Source: Methanobacterium sp. PtaU1.Bin097 (GTDB lineage: Archaea; Methanobacteriota; Methanobacteria; Methanobacteriales; Methanobacteriaceae). From it: a stretch of 11,412 nucleotides of DNA. Positions 5,968 through 11,412 of this stretch are shown in pieces. The notes below the pieces were generated by a model. The model ran no database searches and had not been told where the DNA came from. It worked only from the letters and a program-made list of their open reading frames with translations. A program made the translations under genes and the position numbers. Location: contig MVQY01000140.1 of NCBI GenBank assembly GCA_002067325.1, positions 1 to 11,412 on the forward strand. Direction: 5' to 3'. The first letter of the stretch is position 1; the number at the start of each line of letters is the position of its first letter.

Positions 5968-8841
5968 TTACCTGCCGAGGATACTGCCTTTGAAGAAGAA
6001 TCCAATACCTGCTAAAACCAGGATTGACATGATTCCCACGACAGCATAGGCAGTCCAGGGGGTGTTGTCTTCAGTTCCAGCTGGTCCGGTTTCTGTGATT
6101 TCATAGGCTTTACCAGCATCATCTGTACCAGCATCCTCACCGACAGTAGCTGTTTCAGTAACTGCGCTTACTGTAGGTCCTGTTACACCAACAGATCCAC
6201 TTGGGAAGATGCTGTTTCCATCAGTGCTTGATCCGGTCCCAGTTGAAGTTCCAGTATCTGTCGAACCTCCAGTATCTGATCCATCATTATCTGATCCTCC
6301 AGTTTCTGATCCCCCAGGTACACGTATGAGATCGGCACGGGTACGGTCTGAGGGAATGCCTTTCACAAATGCTAAAGCACTATAACCTTCAAGTCCGCCC
6401 TTTTTTATGATGGCTAATTCTTCTGCAGTGATCCAGCGGAAATCGGACGTTGCCTGAGTGTAAGGTGTTATCGTACGGTCGTATGGTAAATTATTGTAGC
6501 TATTGACGAAGTAATGTATACTGTTTTCACGTATTGCTTCACTGGTGGTTAATCCAGTGTTATCCAGTTCCGGCCATTTGAAGTTAATGATTATTGCTCG
6601 ACCGATGTTGTTCTTTTTGTCCCATATTACCAGGATTCCTTCCTCGGTTCCACCCGGTAAGAATTCTGAAGCTGTTTCTTCATCGATTAACCTCTGGTTC
6701 ATGTAACTTCCCATACCCGGAGACACTCCCATAAGGTAGACTAGACTGTCGTCTTTACAGTAGATACTGGCGGCCATATAGTAGTATTCTTCATCTGGAC
6801 TGAGTTGGAAGTTTTTAAATACCATGTCAGTTATGAAGAACCCTGGCTGTACTCCAGGACAGGCGTGGTCGTGGAACAGGAATGTTACCAACTGGTCATA
6901 GCGTGGGTTAACTCTCCAAGCATTGGCTATGCTTTGAATGTTACCGAAGAATCCTCCATCCTTAAATACATTGTTTTTTAAATTGGTTAGCTGGGTGTTG
7001 TCGTTTAGAGCTGCCGGTCCAATGTTGTTTATTTTCTTACCATCACTACCACTACCCACCAGGAAACCAGTTCCATTGTAGGTCATGTACAGTGAATCCA
7101 TGGTTTCACCATCTGTTCCCCTTAAGGTAAAACAGAAGTAGAGTATTTTCCATGGGGCCACATGCATTGGTAACAATGTTTTCCGGGTCAGGCGAGATCC
7201 AAGTACTTCGTAGACCCCATCCAGGGCCATGTCAGTTAACTGACCATTTAGGTATACGTAACTGGCGGTTGTTTGAACTACTAAGTCACGATCATCTTTT
7301 TCTAAATCAATACCTTTCTCGTTGAGGAATATCTCTTTAGCCAGATTGGCAGCATCGATACCGATTTGTTTTATCTTTCCCTGAGTTAAAGTTCCGGTTA
7401 CAGAGCCAGTTGGAACATCTCTGGTTGCTTTTTTCAGGCCTAAACTATCTATGTAAGTCATATTCAGCCCTAAAGCGTCTCTAGCTGTGATACGTACTGA
7501 TCCATCAGGATTTTTAATGTCACTAGCAGAACCTACTAAGGTGTAGTATTGTTCCTCGTTAAGGCCTTTGAACTCCCTGAGAAACGTCACCAATTGCAGG
7601 TACTGTTTGTTTTTTATGATCCCTAAGACCCAGGTGTTGAATTTCAACTCATCTAAATCATTGTTTAAAGTCTTGCCTGAGGCTAAGTACTGTTTCCTGA
7701 GTTCATCTTTGTTGAACTTCATCACGATCAGATCTCCCGTCTTGGTTGTGTCAACCCATCGAATGAATCCCACCATGTTAGATGTAGCTCCACTTTCGGT
7801 GGTGTCATATCCGGCTAATGCTCCTTTACCAGGAGTAGTGTTCAGTAAGTTCATGATGGCGTCATCATCAGAGTCTCCAGGAACACAGATAACTTTGTAG
7901 GCACTGACATCGTAGGGAGAACCGGGGTTACTGGTATCCTGCAATGGAGGATAATACATCATCAATACCTGGGACATAGCGTATCCGCTTATGGTTCCCT
8001 GACACATGTGCCCGTGGAAAGCCGCTTCCCTTAAAAGATCTGCTGGTGCTCCTGCCTTCCAAGCATTGGCCAGACTGGCGTAGGTAAATGCATTTGTCCC
8101 ACCAACTTTAGATATCAATTTATTCCATGTTGCTGCAGCCATGCTCTGGGAAATGCTTCCTTGATAGGCAGGTGTGGTTGAACCATTCAGGAAGAACACT
8201 GCTTCCAGTGCGCCACCATTCTTCTTAATGAAGGCAAAATCAACTGGATCAACAGATGTTTTTCTCAGTGTTAACAGATTTCCCTGTCCAAATGAGACTT
8301 TGCCATTTAAGCCATTCAGGATACCTTCCAAACAATCTTCAGTGGTGGTTCCATTCCTTTGAGTGATTCCGGCAGTGGTAATCACCAGCACATCCTTAGC
8401 GTTGGCTCCGGATAATCCCAGTAGCTGATTTGCTTTGGCTGTTACTTGTCGGCCTAGTTTGTAGTTTTTGGTGGCTTTCATGTTGAAGGTGGCGAATCCA
8501 TCGAAATCTTCATCGACCGCGATCTTTTGAGTTTGACTTATGTAGCCTGGTGCACATGTCGTCACCTTAAACTGTGTTCCGTTGGTAACACCAGTATAGG
8601 TGAATTTTAATTTGTAGAATGTATCAGATTTTTTTGTTTTCTCAAAAGCTACACTGTTATTATGAGAATCTGTAACGCTAATTTCGGGATTTATAATATC
8701 ATCGTCGTATTCATAGTTAACATTCACCCAGAGATTACCTTCACCTCCAGTTGTAGATGAATTATCCGCCGCTGAAGATGCTCCGCAAAGAATTAGTGCC
8801 ATTAAAGCCGCTAATATCAATATTCCTCCTTGTTTTCTCAT
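5968..8841 (-). CDS. Exported membrane-anchored protein with two FmdE-like units
   Basis: ATG 8841 is preferred over GTG 8850, because the strong AGGAGGTGA then sits 7 nt upstream; the GTG lies inside it. The 957-residue product has a signal peptide (1-25, ending ASSAA), a small beta-rich domain (about 30-120), two homologous units, a Ser/Gly/Thr/Asp-rich stalk (about 842-925), and a C-terminal helix (about 929-950) with a basic tail. Each unit ends in an FmdE-type motif: FHGHMCQG (about residue 274) and FHDHACPG (about residue 655), preceded by SLANAWKAG and SIANAWRVN. FmdE domains (PF02663) are known as alpha+beta metal-binding proteins; this one is exported, so a formylmethanofuran role is unlikely. 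Beside a cbiM gene, surface metal binding is inferred. The frame is intact throughout. Confidence 0.85.
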   Translation of the reverse strand: MRKQGGILILAALMALILCGASSAADNSSTTGGEGNLWVNVNYEYDDDIINPEISVTDSHNNSVAFEKTKKSDTFYKLKFTYTGVTNGTQFKVTTCAPGYISQTQKIAVDEDFDGFATFNMKATKNYKLGRQVTAKANQLLGLSGANAKDVLVITTAGITQRNGTTTEDCLEGILNGLNGKVSFGQGNLLTLRKTSVDPVDFAFIKKNGGALEAVFFLNGSTTPAYQGSISQSMAAATWNKLISKVGGTNAFTYASLANAWKAGAPADLLREAAFHGHMCQGTISGYAMSQVLMMYYPPLQDTSNPGSPYDVSAYKVICVPGDSDDDAIMNLLNTTPGKGALAGYDTTESGATSNMVGFIRWVDTTKTGDLIVMKFNKDELRKQYLASGKTLNNDLDELKFNTWVLGIIKNKQYLQLVTFLREFKGLNEEQYYTLVGSASDIKNPDGSVRITARDALGLNMTYIDSLGLKKATRDVPTGSVTGTLTQGKIKQIGIDAANLAKEIFLNEKGIDLEKDDRDLVVQTTASYVYLNGQLTDMALDGVYEVLGSRLTRKTLLPMHVAPWKILYFCFTLRGTDGETMDSLYMTYNGTGFLVGSGSDGKKINNIGPAALNDNTQLTNLKNNVFKDGGFFGNIQSIANAWRVNPRYDQLVTFLFHDHACPGVQPGFFITDMVFKNFQLSPDEEYYYMAASIYCKDDSLVYLMGVSPGMGSYMNQRLIDEETASEFLPGGTEEGILVIWDKKNNIGRAIIINFKWPELDNTGLTTSEAIRENSIHYFVNSYNNLPYDRTITPYTQATSDFRWITAEELAIIKKGGLEGYSALAFVKGIPSDRTRADLIRVPGGSETGGSDNDGSDTGGSTDTGTSTGTGSSTDGNSIFPSGSVGVTGPTVSAVTETATVGEDAGTDDAGKAYEITETGPAGTEDNTPWTAYAVVGIMSILVLAGIGFFFKGSILGR

Positions 8842-8850
8842 CTTTTTCAC

Positions 8851-8859
8851 CTCCTCTTA
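8851..8859 (-). promoter_or_regulatory. Strong Shine-Dalgarno deciding the FmdE-like gene start
   Basis: AGGAGGTG on the minus strand, just upstream of ATG 8841 with about 7 nt spacing, selects that ATG over the GTG at 8850. Confidence 0.75.
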
Positions 8860-8867
8860 ATTTTATC

Positions 8868-8895
8868 GAATACATATTCATTGGAATATATATTC
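8868..8895 (-). promoter_or_regulatory. Two tandem 12-bp palindromes in the FmdE-like leader
   Basis: GAATATATATTC (8884-8895, perfect palindrome) and GAATACATATTC (8868-8879, one mismatched central pair) are 16 bp apart. They lie between the predicted transcript start (about 8900) and the start codon, where a bound repressor would block transcription. Confidence 0.4.
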
Positions 8896-8910
8896 ATCAC
8901 GCGTTATATC

Positions 8911-8945
8911 GAGTAATACATTATATAATATTTATGTTATTACAA
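8911..8945 (-). promoter_or_regulatory. Shared promoter element, copy for the FmdE-like gene
   Basis: Read on the minus strand this 35-nt stretch matches 9396-9430 (plus strand) at 28 positions. Its ends form the inverted repeat GTAATA-N19-TATTAC, around a TATA-like core (ATTATATAAT). It lies about 70 nt upstream of the start codon. Confidence 0.6.
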
Positions 8946-9178
8946 AATGGTACGTACCTGCAAGAATCGTAATAATCAACTTAATTTGTATTAAATTGAA
9001 CAGGGTTCAGCTCGTTTTAGTATAATTATTTTAAATTAAATACTTGGAGAAAATCCTTTCAAGCCGTAAAATAAGACCTAAATTCGGTTATTCCTATTTT
9101 AAAATATTCATTGGTAAATATATAACAATTGACAAGTTTTACATAATGATTGTGAAATTTACACAGAAAAAGTAATAC

Positions 9179-9301
9179 TAGTTGTCCAAAGGATTCAACC
9201 ATGAAGAACCCGGGAACGCTACCATCACAAACATGGTTATGGAACAACTAGGCCATTAGAATGTCAAACTCTATATCCGGGCCATACTAGGGATTGGCTT
9301 T
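9179..9301 (-). pseudogene. Remnant of an FmdE-like surface-protein gene
   Basis: On the minus strand one frame reads KANP, a stop, YGPDIEFDILMA, a stop, then LFHNHVCDGSVPGFFMVESF. The last part matches the second unit of the neighbouring protein (LFHDHACPGVQPGFFITD) at the F-H-x-H-x-C-x-G and PGFF positions. KANP corresponds to its NPRY region or WKAG in unit one. Two in-frame stops, no start and no similarity beyond the fragment mark it as a decayed piece. It is probably left from a duplication or deletion of a related gene. Confidence 0.65.
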
Positions 9302-9395
9302 AGGTTTATCTATTAATTTTAGTTTTTATTTCAAATGAACATAATTTTGTCCAGTTTTCACGTTAATATTACTTTTTCGCAGATTTTAAACCAAA

Positions 9396-9430
9396 TTGTA
9401 ATAACACAAATCATATATATGATATTACTT
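9396..9430 (+). promoter_or_regulatory. Shared promoter element, copy for the exported protein at 9473
   Basis: This copy has the ends GTAATA (9398-9403) and TATTAC (9423-9428) with the same 19-nt spacing as the minus-strand copy. Its core is the palindrome TCATATATATGA (9411-9422), which also serves as a likely TATA box. The transcript would start near 9440, about 33 nt before the ATG. Confidence 0.6.
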
Positions 9431-9472
9431 CTATTTTTTCATACATAATATTGGAGGATTTTTATTATAAAC

Positions 9473-9975
9473 ATGAAAAGAGAGGGAATTCTCCTGATAT
9501 TTGTAGTAGTTACAGCTTTACCATTATGTGGGGCTGTTGCCGCCCATCCAGGACATGGAACTCCCATAGTAGAACCTTCGGATCCCGGCACCGTTAGCCC
9601 AGGCACTAGTACTGGGACCGGTTCATCTTCTGGAAGTTCTCAAAGTTCATCTTCCTCTGGTTCCACTTCAAAACCTGCAAGCAGCACCGAAGCAGGACAA
9701 TCTGGCCAAGGTGGCACGACTGTTGGTCAAACAGGTTCCACAGATAACACGGCAGGTGAAGAAGTAGGTTCAACAGAGGCAGCAGACACGACTGGTCAAT
9801 CCGGTTCTACAGGTAACACAGGAACCAGCAGTGATACTTCTGGATCATCAAGCAACTCTCCAGTAGGACCAATTGCCATGATAGGTTTGATGGTGGTTAT
9901 CGGTTAATTGCCATGTCTTTCCCATATAAGGAAGGCGGAACTCTAAGTAAACTACAGATGAGGTTTTTTGCATAG
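9473..9975 (+). pseudogene. Exported Ser/Thr/Gly-rich protein, C-terminal anchor frameshifted
   Basis: The open frame ends at 9907 (144 residues). A signal peptide (1-24, ending GAVAA) is followed by HPGHGTPIVEP, a His-containing likely metal-binding start. A low-complexity Ser/Thr/Gly/Gln stretch (about 40-130) follows, then a membrane helix PVGPIAMIGLMVVIG cut by TAA (9905-9907). Adding one T at GGTTAATTG would continue it as LIAMSFPYKEGGTLSKLQM, giving a full helix and tail and a stop at 9973-9975. That is what a single-base deletion would produce. The Shine-Dalgarno GGAGG (9453-9457) lies an unusually long 15 nt from the ATG. It precedes cbiM, and a role in metal capture is inferred. The cut helix may still export the protein but anchor it poorly. 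Confidence 0.65.
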
Positions 9976-10018
9976 AAAATTAAATTCATTTTCACTTTAA
10001 TTTCTTTGTTTGAAAGAA

Positions 10019-10047
10019 ATAGACCAATTAATTTTTTCTAAGTCTAT
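10019..10047. promoter_or_regulatory. Inverted repeat upstream of cbiM
   Basis: ATAGAC (10019-10024) and GTCTAT (10042-10047) are separated by 17 A/T-rich bases. It could be an operator or a weak hairpin in the 105-nt gap before cbiM. The shared GTAATA element is not found here, so cbiM may be read from the upstream promoter. Confidence 0.25.
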
Positions 10048-10080
10048 CGTATGTAAACCATAAAATAGGAGGTAATAAAT

Positions 10081-10711
10081 TTGCATTTACCAGATGGCCT
10101 GATACCCTTATGGCAGGCTGCAATCTACTGGATTTTAACCATGATCATATTAGCTTTATATCTGTATAAACTTTCAAAAACTGAGGATAAGCAAAAGGTT
10201 CTAATAAACACTGCCATCCTGGCAGCTGTGACTTTCGCTGCATCCTCCATATCCATACCATCACCATTTGGTGTTCCAATACACCTATTTATAATACCCC
10301 TCGTGGTCATTCTTCTCGGCCCTCTAAGCGGAGTTGCAGTGGCATTCTTATGCTTCATAGCACAGTTTTTATTCCTGGGAATGGGGGGTATAACCTCTTT
10401 AGGAGCCAATGTGGTAACCATGGGGATTGTGATGAGTTTTTCCACCTATTACTTCTACAGATTCACAGCAGAACTTGATGATAGGCTGAGTATTTTTTTC
10501 AGGGACCTTCATGGGGATAATAATGGCCACTATAGCCCAAGTTGTAATACTGCTTATTGCGGGTGTAGCCACCCTTGAAGTTTTACTCAGCACCCTGGTG
10601 CCCTTCTACCTTTTTGTAGGGGTTGTTGAGGGTATCATAAACATCTTCATCATCTCATTCCTGTTTAAACTCAAACCAGAAATGGTAGAAATAGCAAAAG
10701 TGGGGCTTTAA
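10081..10711 (+). pseudogene. cbiM: CbiM-type cobalt/nickel ECF transporter S component, frameshifted
   Basis: The membrane substrate-binding subunit of cobalt or nickel ECF transporters. It starts at TTG 10081, proved by the family N-terminus MHLPDG and by AGGAGGT (10067-10073) 7 nt upstream. His2 and His68 (in GVPIHL) match the metal ligands known from CbiM/NikM structures. LLGPLSGVAVAF and GGITSLGANVVTMGIV are family motifs. After Ile138 a T7 run (10493-10499) shifts the frame; the open frame then adds 25 foreign residues and stops near 10578. One T fewer restores SIFSGTFMGIIMATIAQVV and the remaining helices to TAA at 10709-10711, a normal protein of 209 residues. The stop overlaps the next ATG. 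The cause could be decay, slippage in the T run or sequence error. No cbiQ or cbiO is seen. Confidence 0.88.
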
Positions 10712-11213
10712 TGATGACAGATTTAAAGTCCAGCGGTGTATCCATAGGTCTTTTCATCATGTAATTATTGTATTCATGGTGTCAGTAAGCGCCCATGGAG
10801 TGCATGTAACCACCAATGAATCTAATATTGTGATCGCTGATAACAGCACAGGTAAACTGGCTAGATCAGTTGTGGATGAGATGGGTGTTGATGTTACCGT
10901 GTATAAATTCGCATCAGCTGATGATGTGCAACACGAATTGGAACACGCCCTAGAAGACCCCAATAAGAAGATCTTGGCAGTGGCTTACACAGACACGGTT
11001 CAAAATTTCATAAACCAGCACCCCGAAGTTTCAAGCAGGATCGTGGTTGCAAATGCCAATAAAAATTCCATCCAGCAGGGTTTAACCAAGTTAAATATCG
11101 CAGGGGCAACCAGCGCAGGCTTTATAACCCCATTATTGTCTGGTCTGCTCATTGGGTTGGTGTTTGGTTTGGGAGTTGGTGTAGTATGGATGAAGAAAAA
11201 GTCCATAAAATAA
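10711..11213 (+). pseudogene. Exported CbiM-linked protein, frameshifted in its signal peptide
   Basis: The likely start ATG 10711 (or 10714) overlaps the cbiM stop by one base, so the genes are coupled. It reads MMTDLKSSGVSIGLFIM and hits TAA at 10762. With one base added there the frame becomes IM-x-IIVFMVSVSAHGVHV, a complete signal peptide, and continues to 11213 (about 167 residues). The open frame alone starts at ATG 10776 and lacks most of the signal peptide. The exported part is an unrecognised alpha/beta domain of about 110 residues starting AHGVHV. A C-terminal helix follows (LLSGLLIGLVFGLGVGVVW) with a KKKSIK tail. Topology (signal, outer domain, anchor) and position match an accessory N-like subunit of CbiM transporters, but it lacks clear CbiN sequence features. 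Function is inferred from context. Confidence 0.7.
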
Positions 11214-11237
11214 GGGATAATGCAGTGTATGGTGGAT

Positions 11238-11264
11238 AAAAAAACTTAAAATACCTTAAATAAA
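11238..11264 (-). repeat. 27-nt repeat, copy 2, terminator-like
   Basis: This is the second copy of the element at 5911-5937, with one difference. It again lies between convergent genes, 24 nt after a plus-strand stop and about 27 nt past a minus-strand stop. Confidence 0.75.
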
Positions 11265-11279
11265 TAGGAGATATTAGAG

Positions 11280-11286
11280 AAAAAAA
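11280..11286 (-). terminator. Oligo-T terminator of the minus-strand gene at the window end
   Basis: Seven T residues on the minus strand lie 4 nt past the stop codon at 11291-11293. Confidence 0.5.
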
Positions 11287-11290
11287 GTTA

Positions 11291-11412
11291 TCATGGGTTT
11301 AAAAACCTAAACTCATTTGGGTTATCCCTGATTATCTGGTCTGCCTCTTCTTTAAGGTCAGCCACTTCCCTGGTTAAGTTATCGATGTAAGGGGTTAACA
11401 CGCTGGGTTCCA
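11291..11412 (-). CDS. C-terminal end of an unidentified protein, cut by window edge
   Basis: A minus-strand frame runs open from the window edge (codons from 11410) to TGA at 11291-11293. It gives 39 residues ending EVADLKEEADQIIRDNPNEF and then RFLNP. The sequence is acidic and helical with Leu/Ile/Val spacing like a short coiled coil. The two other minus-strand frames contain stops here, and a T7 terminator follows the stop, so this is probably a real gene end. It is too short to identify; it converges on the CbiM-linked gene. Confidence 0.6.
   Translation of the reverse strand, partial: EPSVLTPYIDNLTREVADLKEEADQIIRDNPNEFRFLNP

Larger units (their letters stand above)
8842..9472. other. 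Divergent intergenic region, no intact gene
   Basis: This 631-nt A/T-rich stretch separates the minus-strand FmdE-like gene from the plus-strand exported protein. It contains both promoters and their operators and a short FmdE-like remnant (9179-9301). The rest (about 8950-9178 and 9302-9390) shows no coding, repeat or RNA structure that I can support. Confidence 0.7.

Noticed and set aside
7568..7900. Plus-strand open frame inside the FmdE-like gene
   Set aside because: It is a shadow of the long minus-strand gene, with no recognisable motif and no ribosome-binding site.
8842..8850. GTG start for the FmdE-like protein
   Set aside because: The GTG is part of the Shine-Dalgarno; ATG 8841 is correctly spaced.
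9398..9428. GTAATA-TATTAC repeat as a NikR site
   Set aside because: The metal context fits, but I cannot confirm that arm order and spacing match known NikR operators, so the regulator is left unnamed.
10493..10499. Programmed frameshifting on the cbiM T7 run
   Set aside because: No stimulatory structure is evident, CbiM families are not known to use it, and neighbouring genes also carry indels; simple mutation or error is likelier.
10537..10552. Third copy of the TTGTAATA element inside cbiM
   Set aside because: Only one arm matches, and it lies within coding sequence.

Overview
The window looks like chromosomal DNA of a methanogenic archaeon of the Methanobacterium type (Methanobacteriales). 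The clues are a short archaeal-type adenylosuccinate synthetase, a tRNA gene without an encoded CCA behind a TATA box, oligo-T terminators, TATA-like promoters, strong archaeal Shine-Dalgarno sites, a large FmdE-family surface protein and a CbiM-type metal transporter. The genus is inferred from gene content only.

Layout. 1-994: 3' part of purA. 1119-3645: an ectoine operon, ectA-ectB-ectC, an unusual possession for a methanogen. It carries a tandem duplication at the ectB start and a 30-nt minisatellite that encodes the EctB tail and continues past the stop codon. 3781-4546: a two-gene unit made of a blue-copper lipoprotein and a small internally duplicated four-helix membrane protein. The histidine spacing of the latter resembles di-heme cytochrome b. 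4648-4878: a small charged protein. 4886-4957 (minus): tRNA-Gln(CUG). 5086-5888: a HepT/MntA toxin-antitoxin pair whose toxin reading frame is broken by one extra base. 5968-8841 (minus): a 957-residue exported, membrane-anchored protein with two FmdE-like units.

8842-9472 is a divergent control region. It holds two copies of one roughly 35-nt promoter element, a pair of palindromes and the remains of another FmdE-like gene. 9473-11213 holds an exported Ser/Thr/Gly-rich protein, cbiM, and an exported CbiM-linked protein; each appears to carry a single-base frameshift. The window ends in the 3' end of a minus-strand gene (11291-11412).

How the parts fit. EctA, EctB and EctC together convert aspartate semialdehyde into the osmolyte ectoine. 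The copper protein and the putative heme protein could be an electron-transfer pair at the membrane. The FmdE-like surface protein, the His-containing exported proteins and CbiM share a divergent, similarly regulated locus and may form a cobalt or nickel acquisition module. No ECF ATPase or T component is present in the window, and the plus-strand half of the module seems to be decaying. The long FmdE-like gene beside it is intact, so a general sequencing problem is a less likely explanation, though it cannot be excluded from one sequence.
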